Shown here piece by piece: positions 1 through 8,928 of a stretch of DNA of 64,000 nucleotides. Every line of letters starts with the position of its first letter. The first letter of the stretch is position 1. The stretch comes from Ruminococcaceae bacterium UBA1375 (GTDB lineage Bacteria; Bacillota; Clostridia; Oscillospirales; Ruminococcaceae). The translations under genes were made by a program, and so were the position numbers. The notes beneath the pieces were generated by a model that had not been told where the DNA came from, searched no databases, and saw only the letters and a program-made list of their open reading frames with translations. The DNA lies in NCBI GenBank assembly GCA_002305795.1, contig DBRF01000011.1:1-64000 (forward strand), in the 5' to 3' direction.

Positions 1-507
1 GCCGAAACCACAGAAGGCTATGTGGTGCAGGGCCGTCAGGAAAAAGACGGCTGGAAGACCATTGCCGGCATGAGGATGGCTACGACGGTGCAGATGATCC
101 GAATGGATGACAACTTAAACGTCACCGTGGGTCAGGGCGAATGGTCGGATAAGATCGGCGCCGGCGCGCTGGGATGGTTTATCGCATGGCCGCTGGCGGT
201 GACTGCCGGTGTGGGCGCCTACAAGCAGAAAAAGCTGCCGGAAGAGATTTTCCAGGTGATTGAGCAGTGCATCGTCTCCGGCGGCCGCTCGGTGGTGGTG
301 CGAAACGCCGGGGCGGAACTGAACGCGGGTATGGTGGTTTGCCCCGCCTGCAAAACCCAGTGTGCGGCCGGCGCCAAATTCTGCAACAACTGCGGGGCGA
401 AGCTGGAAAACAAATGCCCCCAGTGCGGGGCGGAGATACCGCCCGGAAGCCGCTTCTGCGGAGCATGCGGAACGCCGCTTTCCCCGCAGGGCGCTCCGGT
501 GCGATAA
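1..507 (+). CDS. C-terminal part of a double zinc-ribbon protein (5' end outside window)
   Basis: The reading frame is open from the first base of the window, so the true start lies to the left. The C-terminal ~60 residues hold two zinc ribbons, visible as CPAC...CNNCG and CPQCG...CGACG, which is the double zinc ribbon arrangement common in Firmicutes regulatory or membrane-associated proteins. Upstream of them lies a short hydrophobic stretch (GALGWFIAWPLAVTAGVGAY) that may be membrane-associated. It ends 16 bases before the first surface-protein gene, so the two are probably co-transcribed. Function is unknown. Confidence 0.7.
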   Translation, partial: AETTEGYVVQGRQEKDGWKTIAGMRMATTVQMIRMDDNLNVTVGQGEWSDKIGAGALGWFIAWPLAVTAGVGAYKQKKLPEEIFQVIEQCIVSGGRSVVVRNAGAELNAGMVVCPACKTQCAAGAKFCNNCGAKLENKCPQCGAEIPPGSRFCGACGTPLSPQGAPVR

Positions 508-523
508 AGGGAGGAGATTGCGT

Positions 524-1792
524 ATGCGCAGGGAAAAACCGCCGGGGCGGCAAAAAGGCGCACGGCTTTTCAGTATGCTGCTGGCGGTATGCCTGATGAT
601 CGCGGCCCTTCCCCTGTCCGTTTCGGCGGCGGGGGAATATGTGCCGGGAAATCCCCGCTGGTCGGGCTACCAAAACCAGGTGCAGTGGGATCGGCCGGCG
701 GGAGCGGCCTCCGGCGACAGCTTTGAATACGAGGCGCAGCTGCTGCTGGGCGACGATGTGGTCGAGTCCAAGGCAGTGGAAATCGACACCTATTTGTTTT
801 TCACAAACGACGTGGTGACGCGGCCGCAGGAAGAGTACACCATACGGGTGCGTGCCAGATGGATCATGATCGTGGGCGACCCGGACGGCCAGTATATGGT
901 GGCGGACGTCGGCGAATGGGGCCCCTGGGCGACCAAGGCGGGGTCGGGCGGCGGAGAAGCCGAACCGCCCCATGAGCACAGCTATACCCAAAAGCACGAC
1001 GCGGCACAGCACTGGCAGGCGTGTTCCTGCGGCGACAAAAAGGATGCGGCGGATCACAGCTTCGGCGCATGGACGGCGGATGGCAATACAGAGAGCCGCA
1101 CCTGCACCGTCTGCGGCTACGCCGAGACAAGGGACGCCGCGCAGACGTCAGCCACCGGGGAAACCACGGATAACGGGCAGGATTCCGGCGGCGAAGGCAT
1201 CGCGGAACTGACCGATGAAAATACCGGCGTTTCCGTCTCCCTGTCCGAAGCGGTTCCGGAGGGTGTGGAGCTGTACGCCGGCGTCATGGAGGCGGAGAGC
1301 CTGCTTGAAGAGAAGCCGGAGCTGAAAGAAGAACTGGACGGCCTGCTGTCGGTGTATGAGATCAGCATCCGCCAGAACGGGGAGCCGGTGGAAATCAAAG
1401 ACAGCGCCATGACGGTGCGCATCCCGATGAACAGCCATCTGGAGGGCTACGCCCATTACCAGGCGGTGCGGGTGGACGGCGAGCCGGAGCGCATAGAGGC
1501 AAAGGCCGAAGACGGCAGCCTGGTCTTTGAAGCCGGCGGCCCGGGCCGGTATGCCGTACTCGGTTCCGATACCCCCTTCTCCGTTTCTGCAATCATCCAA
1601 CCCGACCCGTTGCCGGGAGACGAAAAGGATGGAAACGCCGTCTACATTGTTCTGTTGGCCGCGATACCGGCGGCTGTCCTGCTGGCGCTGCTGCTTGTAT
1701 TCTTATACAGGAAAAAGCGGAAGGCACAGGATAACCCGCCAGCCGGAGGAAAGGATCCATCCGAACCGGACGGCGGAAATACCAAAAACTGA
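524..1792 (+). CDS. Exported membrane-anchored surface protein, module donor 1
   Basis: About 422 residues. ATG at 524 is chosen because GGGAGGA sits 8 bases upstream and it starts a classic signal peptide (basic MRREK, hydrophobic core, VSAAG cleavage region). Order of parts: an N-terminal domain beginning GEYVPGNPRWSGY (shared with the next protein), one Cys/His repeat (HEHSY...HWQACSCG...CTVCGY), a ~125-residue module (TGVSVSLSEAVPEGVEL...YAVLGSDTPF) shared with the third and fourth proteins, and a C-terminal transmembrane helix followed by RKKRK. There is no sorting motif, so it is probably held by the helix alone. It belongs to a four-gene cassette of related surface proteins. Ligand and function are not recognisable. 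Confidence 0.8.
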   Translation: MRREKPPGRQKGARLFSMLLAVCLMIAALPLSVSAAGEYVPGNPRWSGYQNQVQWDRPAGAASGDSFEYEAQLLLGDDVVESKAVEIDTYLFFTNDVVTRPQEEYTIRVRARWIMIVGDPDGQYMVADVGEWGPWATKAGSGGGEAEPPHEHSYTQKHDAAQHWQACSCGDKKDAADHSFGAWTADGNTESRTCTVCGYAETRDAAQTSATGETTDNGQDSGGEGIAELTDENTGVSVSLSEAVPEGVELYAGVMEAESLLEEKPELKEELDGLLSVYEISIRQNGEPVEIKDSAMTVRIPMNSHLEGYAHYQAVRVDGEPERIEAKAEDGSLVFEAGGPGRYAVLGSDTPFSVSAIIQPDPLPGDEKDGNAVYIVLLAAIPAAVLLALLLVFLYRKKRKAQDNPPAGGKDPSEPDGGNTKN

Positions 1793-1812
1793 TTCTACTT
1801 GTAAAGGAGAAA

Positions 1813-3879
1813 ATGAAGATGTTTCGAAAAAAGAGTTTGCTGGCGCTGCTGCTGTCCTTATGCATGGTGGTAGGAATACTGCCGACGACAGTGTTTGCTG
1901 CGGGGCAATATGTGCCGGAAAATCCCCGCTGGTCGGGATACGGAAACCAGGTAATGTGGGATAAACCTGCCAACGCATCAGGCAGCACGTATCTTGAGTA
2001 TGAGGCGCAGCTGGTACTGAACGGTCAGGTACTCCAGACAGAAAGCGTTGAGATAGACAGGTGGGTATTTTTCGATTCGAAGAATATCACTCAGTCGAAG
2101 GATGCGTATACGCTTAAAGTACGGGCCAGACAGATTTACCTTACCGGCGATCCGGACGGCTCTTATACCGTATGGAAGAGAGACGCCTGGGGCGACTGGG
2201 CAATCGGCGGCAATACCGGCGGCGGAGAGGGGCCTACTCCCCCCCATGAACACAGCTTCGGCGGCTGGAAAAATAATGGAACCCAGCATTGGAAAGAATG
2301 CAGCTGCGGAGAGAAATCTGAAGAGAGCCCCCATAACTTCGGCGAATGGGAGCTGATCTATTATGATGTAAATACGAAGTATGACGTATGTGAAAGGCAG
2401 TGCCTTACCTGCGGCTATGAGCAGATTGATAGATACAGGGAACACCAACATTACTATACCGACGACTGGAGTAGCGGTTCGACTACACACTGGAAGGTAT
2501 GCTACTACTGCAAAGAAGTTAATCAAGATACTGTAGCCAACCATACTTTCGGCGACTGGACGGAAACCAAGCCTGCCACCACAACGGAGGAGGGTTTAAA
2601 AGAACGCACCTGCTCCGTCTGCGAATATACGCAGAAAGAAACGATTCCGGTCCATACGCACGATGTTCACGATAAAGCATGGAAATATGATGATACTAAT
2701 CACTGGCAGGAGTGTTCCTGTGGTGAAAAGCTGAATGTGGCAAACCATGCCTACGGCGAATGGAGAGTGACGAAGCCGGCCACCGAGACCGAAGAAGGCT
2801 CCAAAGCACGTGACTGCACGGTCTGCGACTATGTGCAGACCGAAACCATTCCGATGCTTAAACATGAACACAGCTACGGCGACTGGCAGAAGGATGAAAC
2901 CCAGCACTGGAAGGAATGCTCCTGCGGCGATAAAACTGAAGTGGGCAACCATACTTTCGATGATTGGACGATAACAAAGGAGCCTACCACAACCGAAACA
3001 GGTTCCAGAGAACGTACCTGCTCCATCTGCAAATATAAGCAGGAAGAGACGATTCCGGTTCATGAGCACAGCTACGGCGACTGGCAGAAGGATGAAACCC
3101 AGCACTGGAAGGAATGCCGCTGCGGCGATAAAACTGAAGTGGGCAACCATACTTTCGATGATTGGACGATAACAAAGGAGCCCACCACAACCGAAACAGG
3201 TTCCAGAGAACGCACCTGCTCCATCTGCAAATATACGCAGACAGAGACGCTGCCGGTTCATACGCACGATGTTCACGATGAAGCATGGAAATATGACGAA
3301 ACCCAGCACTGGCAGGAATGCTCCTGCGGTGAAAAGCTCAATGTGGCAAACCATACCTACGGCGATTGGAAAGTAACCAAAGAGGCCACCGAGACTGAAG
3401 CGGGTTCCAGAGAGCGCGGCTGTGCGGTCTGTGAATATGTGCAGGTTGAAATCATCCCGGAGATCGGGCATGAGCACGGCATCCATGACGAAGCATGGAA
3501 ATATGACGAAACCGACCACTGGCAGGAATGCTCCTGCGGCGAAAGGTTGAATGTGGCCACCCATACCTACGGCGATTGGAAAGTAACCAAAGAGGCCACC
3601 GAGACCGAAGAAGGTTCCAGAGAGCGCGGCTGTGCGGTCTGTGAATATGTGCAGACTGAAGCCATCCCTGCAGCGGAAACCGGAGAGCCAACCGATTCGA
3701 CTGATCCGACCGATTCATCCGATTCGCAGGGTCAGCAGGATCCTTCCGGCGACACCGGCAGCCCCCAGACCGGGGACAGCAGCGATATGGCGCTGTGGAT
3801 CGGCCTGATGCTGGCTTCCTGCGGCGGCGTGCTGGGAATGCTGCTCTACAGGCGGAAAAAGGTGGTGGTCGAGGAATAA
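1813..3879 (+). CDS. Exported repeat surface protein with SPQTGD anchor
   Basis: 688 residues. The signal peptide is MFRKKSLLALLLSLCMVV... A second ATG at 1819 lies at a better distance (9 bases) from GGAG than the ATG at 1813 and may be the real start. The N-terminal domain (GQYVPENPRWSGY...) matches that of the preceding protein. Then come seven repeats of about 66-70 residues built around HxH, HWxECxCG, H(T/A)(F/Y) and CxxCxY; Cys and His spacing suggests metal binding in each repeat. Repeats 4 and 5 are nearly identical in DNA. A Ser/Thr/Asp/Pro linker leads to SPQTGD, a hydrophobic helix and RRKK, i.e. a sortase-type signal with S in place of L. Likely wall-attached; function unknown. 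Confidence 0.85.
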   Translation: MKMFRKKSLLALLLSLCMVVGILPTTVFAAGQYVPENPRWSGYGNQVMWDKPANASGSTYLEYEAQLVLNGQVLQTESVEIDRWVFFDSKNITQSKDAYTLKVRARQIYLTGDPDGSYTVWKRDAWGDWAIGGNTGGGEGPTPPHEHSFGGWKNNGTQHWKECSCGEKSEESPHNFGEWELIYYDVNTKYDVCERQCLTCGYEQIDRYREHQHYYTDDWSSGSTTHWKVCYYCKEVNQDTVANHTFGDWTETKPATTTEEGLKERTCSVCEYTQKETIPVHTHDVHDKAWKYDDTNHWQECSCGEKLNVANHAYGEWRVTKPATETEEGSKARDCTVCDYVQTETIPMLKHEHSYGDWQKDETQHWKECSCGDKTEVGNHTFDDWTITKEPTTTETGSRERTCSICKYKQEETIPVHEHSYGDWQKDETQHWKECRCGDKTEVGNHTFDDWTITKEPTTTETGSRERTCSICKYTQTETLPVHTHDVHDEAWKYDETQHWQECSCGEKLNVANHTYGDWKVTKEATETEAGSRERGCAVCEYVQVEIIPEIGHEHGIHDEAWKYDETDHWQECSCGERLNVATHTYGDWKVTKEATETEEGSRERGCAVCEYVQTEAIPAAETGEPTDSTDPTDSSDSQGQQDPSGDTGSPQTGDSSDMALWIGLMLASCGGVLGMLLYRRKKVVVEE
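2863..3258 (+). repeat. Two near-identical 198-bp tandem repeats inside the surface gene
   Basis: Units start at 2863 and 3061 and are almost base-for-base identical, including synonymous positions. Each encodes one 66-residue Cys/His repeat. This points to a recent in-frame duplication within a gene that has five more diverged copies of the same unit. Confidence 0.85.
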
Positions 3880-3968
3880 GGCTGAGAGATAAAACAAAAC
3901 CGGCAAAAGCGCCTGCAGGCGGGGCTTCATGCAAAACCTGTCCCAGGCAGCCGGCAGGAAAAATTTTT

Positions 3969-3986
3969 AGAAGGGGCGCCCCTTCT
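3969..3986. repeat. 18-bp perfect palindrome
   Basis: AGAAGGGGCGCCCCTTCT reads the same on both strands, in the 162-base gap between the second and third surface-protein genes and preceded by AAATTTTT. It has no loop, so it is a poor terminator and could instead be a protein-binding site. The rest of the gap holds only the ribosome site of the next gene. Confidence 0.5.
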
Positions 3987-4041
3987 ATCCTTTGCTTACA
4001 CCAAAGGATAAACAATCTTATTTGACAAGGAGGAAACAATC

Positions 4042-6039
4042 ATGAAGCGAAAATTACTTGCAGGTTTGCTGACGCTTTGCATGGCGGCGGGAATGGCCGT
4101 ACCGGCAGCCGCAGCCACTACGCCTGCTGAACAGGAGCCGGGCGCTGACGGCCCGAAATACACACACGTAGACCACGTTTTGAATGAGGATACGCCTAGT
4201 ACCAACATGGATATACTGGTTATGCCCGGCGAGAGTTTCACCGCACAGCCCAACATAGACATTCACAAGGGCAATTGCGCGTGTATCACGGCGGACTATC
4301 AGTATTGGAAGTATGTAACTACGGTTCAATTCATGAATGCAGACCTGTATTTGGGATATGTTGATAGTCCTAATTACAGTGCTCATGAACCGAGGTATGT
4401 AAGTGATGGCTATTTAACAACCAGCACGCCGGATTTGTCAAAGCTGGAACCCATAACAAAATATTATGACAATGCGATAAAGATTGCCTATGAAAACAAG
4501 TTATTAGAGATCGACCCATCAGCCTATGGGGAAGAAGAATATAGTAATTTACAGTCCGCTTTGGAAGCGGCACGCGAACTTCCGGGGCATACTTTCAATG
4601 CAGGATATGTTAACAATACTGGTTTACCCATGCTTTTAACAGCTTGTTATGCCGGCGGTAAAAAACCCGAAGGCGAGGAAGTGGGCACAGAAGGCTGCGG
4701 ACACGTCGGTCATGGGCCTGTACGATCGATGTATGGCGGAGGTTTCTCTGAGTTCTATGTTACCTTTTATGAGCCTTATTACAATATAAACTATGAAGGC
4801 GTGGAAAACTATTTTACCGAGGAAGAATTGGCGGATTTGCCTGACCGCTATTATATCCAGCGGGAAGAGCAGCAGATTGTTCTGCCAAATCCTGTTCGGC
4901 CCGGCTATCATTTTAAAAACTGGAGAGAATCAGGGTATGATACAATTATTGGTTTGGGTGAAACAAAAACGGTAAAAGACGGTAAAACCTTTATAACCTT
5001 TGATTTTGAAAACGGTTTAAGATATGGGGCAGAGGACAAAAACTTGGCGCCAATCTTTACATGGGGCTGTACGGTTACTTTCAATCCCAACGGCGGAGCA
5101 TTGAAGGACGGGGAAAAAGCTATCCGTGAAATTGACGAGACAGGCACAGAAGACAGCAAGTTCTTCGATGTCAGCACAGTAGCTCCTGTGCGTGAGGGTT
5201 ATACCTTTGCGGGCTGGTCTTTCTCGCCGTCTGGCGAACGTAACAGCATAATTGCAAACACCGCAAATTCTGACTGGTTTGCCGATTGGGAAAGCTATTA
5301 CCGCAGCTTACAATACGGTGAAAACCCCGCTTCCACCAGTATCTATGACATACAGCTTTATGCTGTGTGGGAGAAAAATGTTACCGAACTGACCAACTCC
5401 GACACCAACGTTTCCATCTCCCTGACCGACGGTGTGCCGGAGGACGCGACCCTTTCCGCTGATACTATCGCGCAGGAAAGCGTACTGGAAAGCCGTCCGG
5501 AGCTGAAAGAGGAGCTGCCGGGCCTGCTGTCCATTTACGACATCAGCGTCCGCCAGAACGGGGAAACCCTTGAAATCAAGGACAATCCCATGACGGTGAA
5601 AATCCCGCTGAACGACCACCTGAAAGGCTACAAATACTATCAGGCGGTGTATCTGGGCGACCCATTGGAACACTTTGACGCGGTGGTGGAAGGAGACTTC
5701 CTCGTGTTTGAAACCGACCATTTGAGCCAGTACGCAATCCTTGGTTCCAACACGCCGTTTGAAACCAGCGAAAAGCCCACCGACCCCACTACTCCAACAG
5801 ATCCCACCGATCCGGCTGGGCCGACTGACCCGACCACCCCGACAGACCCCGCTGACCCGGCTGACCCAACCGACCCAGCCAAACCCGAACAGCAGGGCAA
5901 GCCTTCTGAGCAAATAGAAAGCCCCCAGACCGGGGACAGCAGCAATATGGCGCTGTGGATCAGCCTGATGATGGTTTCCTGCGGCGGTGTACTGGGGATG
6001 CTGTTCTACAAACGGAAAAAAACAGCGGCCGGGAAATAA
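4042..6039 (+). CDS. Exported surface protein with InlB-type repeats and SPQTGD anchor
   Basis: 665 residues, AAGGAGG upstream. The signal peptide (MKRKLLAGLLTLCMAAGMA) is nearly identical to that of the next protein. Residues ~270-450 contain two Listeria-Bacteroides (InlB B-type, Flg_new) repeats, recognisable from RPGYHFKNW, VTFNPNGG and REGYTFAGWSF ending LYAVWEK. These are followed by the ~125-residue module found in the first and fourth proteins (TNVSISLTDGVPEDATL...YAILGSNTPF), a PTDPT-type spacer, SPQTGD, a membrane helix and KRKK. Probably a wall-linked adhesin or matrix protein. The ligand cannot be read from sequence. Confidence 0.85.
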   Translation: MKRKLLAGLLTLCMAAGMAVPAAAATTPAEQEPGADGPKYTHVDHVLNEDTPSTNMDILVMPGESFTAQPNIDIHKGNCACITADYQYWKYVTTVQFMNADLYLGYVDSPNYSAHEPRYVSDGYLTTSTPDLSKLEPITKYYDNAIKIAYENKLLEIDPSAYGEEEYSNLQSALEAARELPGHTFNAGYVNNTGLPMLLTACYAGGKKPEGEEVGTEGCGHVGHGPVRSMYGGGFSEFYVTFYEPYYNINYEGVENYFTEEELADLPDRYYIQREEQQIVLPNPVRPGYHFKNWRESGYDTIIGLGETKTVKDGKTFITFDFENGLRYGAEDKNLAPIFTWGCTVTFNPNGGALKDGEKAIREIDETGTEDSKFFDVSTVAPVREGYTFAGWSFSPSGERNSIIANTANSDWFADWESYYRSLQYGENPASTSIYDIQLYAVWEKNVTELTNSDTNVSISLTDGVPEDATLSADTIAQESVLESRPELKEELPGLLSIYDISVRQNGETLEIKDNPMTVKIPLNDHLKGYKYYQAVYLGDPLEHFDAVVEGDFLVFETDHLSQYAILGSNTPFETSEKPTDPTTPTDPTDPAGPTDPTTPTDPADPADPTDPAKPEQQGKPSEQIESPQTGDSSNMALWISLMMVSCGGVLGMLFYKRKKTAAGK

Positions 6040-6200
6040 GGCTTAAAGAAGGTTATTCGTTCCGCCCTGGCTGCCTGAACCGGCGCACCGGGGAACGGAT
6101 GGCATAGAACACCGAGAAAAAAAGGGGGGTGACACACCAAAAAGAATGATCAAACCCGTGTATTCACATAAATGTTATCTTGAAAGGAGAAAAATCAATC

Positions 6201-8030
6201 ATGAAACTAAAGCGCAAACTTCTTGCAGGACTGCTGACGCTTTGTATGGCTGTTGGAATGGCTGTGCCGGCGTTTGCGGAGAACGGCCCCTCGTCCGGGG
6301 ACATGAGCGCTGCATGGGTGCAGCTGTATGATAGCAGTGTAGAAGAACCCGATGGCAGCTATTTTGGTTATGTACTTTATAGCAACGGCGGCGAGGCTGA
6401 CACGGTGGAGGGCGCTGTCTATGACAAGGCTACCAACACCATCACCCTGACAAACTACAACCACCCGGAAATGACCCTTGCCACCAACGAGATGGGCGAC
6501 GATTTGAAGCTTCATCTGGTGGGTGACAATCATATCGCCGAACTGGTTGTATGGGGCTTCGGCTGGGGCGGCAATCTGGAAATTACCGGAGACGGCTCCC
6601 TGACCATTAATGAAAACAAAACGTCTCAGACTGCGGCGATCCGCTTTATGGCCGAGGGAACACAGGGTCTGCTCAAGGTCGGCTCAAACGCTTCTGTGAC
6701 AGCGTATAAGAGCGCAGGTGAAAACACTTATTCTGCGGCCTTTGTATCGACAACATCCTCAACCCTTCCCTTCACAGGTAATCTGGAAACAGAGCTTGCC
6801 CTGACCGCCAATTCCGGCATCGAGGGGGAGACCACCGAATGGGAAAATGTCATATATGAAAGTAATTATGTTGCTCAAGACTGGAAGGTTCTCACCAAGG
6901 GCGAGGACGGAAAGAAATACGGCGTTAATTACGGAACAATCTACACCGGCAGCGATTTAACAAACGGCAAGCCTGTGGGCTATATCCACGAGCTGGTGAA
7001 GGTGGAAGGACTTCCTAGCCAAAAAGAATATCTTGCCGTTCAAATTGCTACCGTTGACGGACTTGAAAAGGACGCTCTGCCTGAGGGATATACCGACTCA
7101 GGGGAAACCATCAGCGCCAAAATAGGCGATATCAGCTCTATGACAGTGCTGATCAAGGACGGGCAGAGGTTTTATTGGGGAGCAGACCCGAATCAATCCC
7201 AGTGGTTGGTCTATCAGACCGCCGTTGATGACGTAACTGCGGAGGATTGGGGTCAGACAACCCTGACAAAAATTGTAGTGCCTGTGGCTGGAGAAGGCGT
7301 CAGCGGTGCGACCGAAGAAGATATTCCGGCAGGCTATACCACCAACGTGGTAAAGACCGGCATGTATAGCTACTACTGCACCAATGATGTGATCAAAGTA
7401 TCCCCGTCCGGGACTTCTACCGATCCGGGCACTGATCCTGGAACAAAACCTGGTGAGGATACTGGCGCCAAAGATCTGACTGCTTCCGAAACCGGTGTTT
7501 CCATCTCCCTGACCGATGGAGTGCCAGAGGGTGCAGAGCTTTCTGCTGACACCATTGCACAGGAAAGCGTGCTGGGAAGCCGTCCGGAACTGAAAGAGGA
7601 GCTGCCGGGCCTGCTGTCCATTTACGAGATCAGCGTTAGAAAAGACGGTAAAGCTCTGGAAATCAAGGATAACCCCATGACGGTCAAAATCCCGATGAAC
7701 GACCACCTGAAGGGCTACAAATACTACCAGGCGGTATATCTGGGTGACCCGCTGGAACGCTTTGATGCAGTGGTGGAAGGTGACTTCCTGGTGTTTGAGA
7801 CTACCCATCTGAGCCAGTATGCTATCCTTGGCTCCAACACGCCGTTTTCAACCAGTACGGTTCAGGACGAAGAGCAGACCGGCGCGGGCGATCAGTCTTC
7901 CGATACAACTAATCCGCAGACCGGGGACGGCAGCAACATGATGCTGTGGATTGGTCTTCTGGCTGCATCCGGAGCCGGCGTCTATGGCATGACGCTTTAC
8001 AGCAGAAAGAAAAAGGAACAGAATATATAA
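6201..8030 (+). CDS. Exported surface protein with NPQTGD anchor
   Basis: 609 residues. ATG at 6201 follows AAAGGAG and starts the signal peptide MKLKRKLLAGLLTLCMAVGM. The body (residues ~30-400) resembles beta-rich carbohydrate-type or Ig-like surface domains but I do not recognise a named family. Residues ~430-560 are the shared module (TGVSISLTDGVPEGAEL...YAILGSNTPF), about 90 percent alike in its second half to the previous protein. It ends with NPQTGD, a hydrophobic helix and SRKKK. It is the last of the four surface genes and is followed by the orphan winged-helix gene. Confidence 0.8.
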   Translation: MKLKRKLLAGLLTLCMAVGMAVPAFAENGPSSGDMSAAWVQLYDSSVEEPDGSYFGYVLYSNGGEADTVEGAVYDKATNTITLTNYNHPEMTLATNEMGDDLKLHLVGDNHIAELVVWGFGWGGNLEITGDGSLTINENKTSQTAAIRFMAEGTQGLLKVGSNASVTAYKSAGENTYSAAFVSTTSSTLPFTGNLETELALTANSGIEGETTEWENVIYESNYVAQDWKVLTKGEDGKKYGVNYGTIYTGSDLTNGKPVGYIHELVKVEGLPSQKEYLAVQIATVDGLEKDALPEGYTDSGETISAKIGDISSMTVLIKDGQRFYWGADPNQSQWLVYQTAVDDVTAEDWGQTTLTKIVVPVAGEGVSGATEEDIPAGYTTNVVKTGMYSYYCTNDVIKVSPSGTSTDPGTDPGTKPGEDTGAKDLTASETGVSISLTDGVPEGAELSADTIAQESVLGSRPELKEELPGLLSIYEISVRKDGKALEIKDNPMTVKIPMNDHLKGYKYYQAVYLGDPLERFDAVVEGDFLVFETTHLSQYAILGSNTPFSTSTVQDEEQTGAGDQSSDTTNPQTGDGSNMMLWIGLLAASGAGVYGMTLYSRKKKEQNI

Positions 8031-8097
8031 CATTTTACGGCCGCCATCAGACAGATGGCGGCTGTTTTAGAAGGAAGGTGGGACTATCAAACGAATT

Positions 8098-8514
8098 GTG
8101 ATTTTGGAACTATCAGACCAGGATAATGTTGCTTTAGAGGAAATTTCAAAGATTTTGGAGCGTCATCCTGATTTGAAGCTGATTGAAATGGTAGTTGAAC
8201 CGACATTGATTTTTAACCACCTCATAATTGACACAGGAAAAAGAAAGGTATACTATAATCAGCAGGAGGTATTACTGACAACAAAAGAGTATGAACTACT
8301 TTACCGACTGGCCTTGTATGAAGGGCGGGTGTTGTCATACAGGCAGCTTTATGAGGCTGTATGGGGAGAAGATCCAATGGGAAATGAAGCCAATGCGGTA
8401 AGCTGTCATGTATACGGCCTGCGCAGAAAATTTCGTGAGATAGCACTCAGCTTACCTTCTGCTATCCGTTGTGTTCGAGAAGTTGGCTTTTGTTTTGAGG
8501 ATATTACGGAATAA
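8098..8514 (+). CDS. Orphan winged-helix (OmpR/PhoB-type) DNA-binding protein
   Basis: 138 residues. Residues ~45-135 form a transcriptional-regulator C-terminal domain: LLTTKEYELLYRLA, YRQLYEAVWG, NAVSCHVYGLRRKF, IRCVREVGFCFE. The receiver domain is missing; only ~40 residues precede it, with no phosphoacceptor Asp pattern. The only standard start is GTG at 8098, yet a strong AAGGAAGGTGG lies at 8071-8081. Reading the frame back gives IKRIVILE from an ATC at 8086, so the original start codon may have mutated. The gene sits directly behind the surface cassette and could regulate it. Confidence 0.75.
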   Translation: MILELSDQDNVALEEISKILERHPDLKLIEMVVEPTLIFNHLIIDTGKRKVYYNQQEVLLTTKEYELLYRLALYEGRVLSYRQLYEAVWGEDPMGNEANAVSCHVYGLRRKFREIALSLPSAIRCVREVGFCFEDITE

Positions 8515-8560
8515 ATAGGGGAAACGACCTGATAGCAGGTCGTTTCCCCTATTTATTTGA
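8511..8560 (+). terminator. Perfect 21-bp stem terminator
   Basis: Left arm 8511-8531 and right arm 8536-8556 are exact reverse complements around the loop ATAG. The stop codon of the winged-helix gene lies within the left arm. A short T run follows. It ends the surface cassette. Confidence 0.8.
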
Positions 8561-8928
8561 GCCATAAAGTCTTTTCTTATATCGGCGGTATGGAAGAAAC
8601 GCTGACAGAAATGCTCGGCGAGCTTCAGGATATGCGCCGTGAAATCAATCTGATCCACAACAACACGCTGCGGAGTAAATGCCATACCCTTGTGGAAAAA
8701 ACGGAGGGCAAAATCCGTCAGGGATTTTCCGCAGTCAAAAAGATGAAGGACAATCTGATCCAGTCAGCCGGGAACGCTGTGCGGGCGTTCCGGGAAAGAG
8801 GCAGGGACGCCCTCGCCGAATCGGTCAGGGCAATGAAAATCCCCGAAGCGCTGGATAAGCTGTCTGCTATGTTCGGCAGAATGTCAAAGGAGATGGCGCA
8901 GGATACACGGCGAACAATGCGCTGTTGA
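8557..8928 (+). pseudogene. Fragment of a conjugative-element protein (DUF6674-like)
   Basis: A 123-codon frame with only a TTG start inside the terminator and no ribosome site. The sequence (MRREINLIHNN, VKKMKDNLIQSAGNAVRAF, GRDALAESVRAMKIPEALD) resembles the C-terminal part of DUF6674-type proteins carried by Tn1549-like elements. It seems to have lost its N-terminal half and ends where the following element gene begins out of frame, so I treat it as a remnant left by internal deletion of the element. Confidence 0.5.

Noticed and set aside
2863..3258. CRISPR-like direct repeats
   Set aside because: The 198-bp period, in-frame coding and lack of spacers show a protein repeat.
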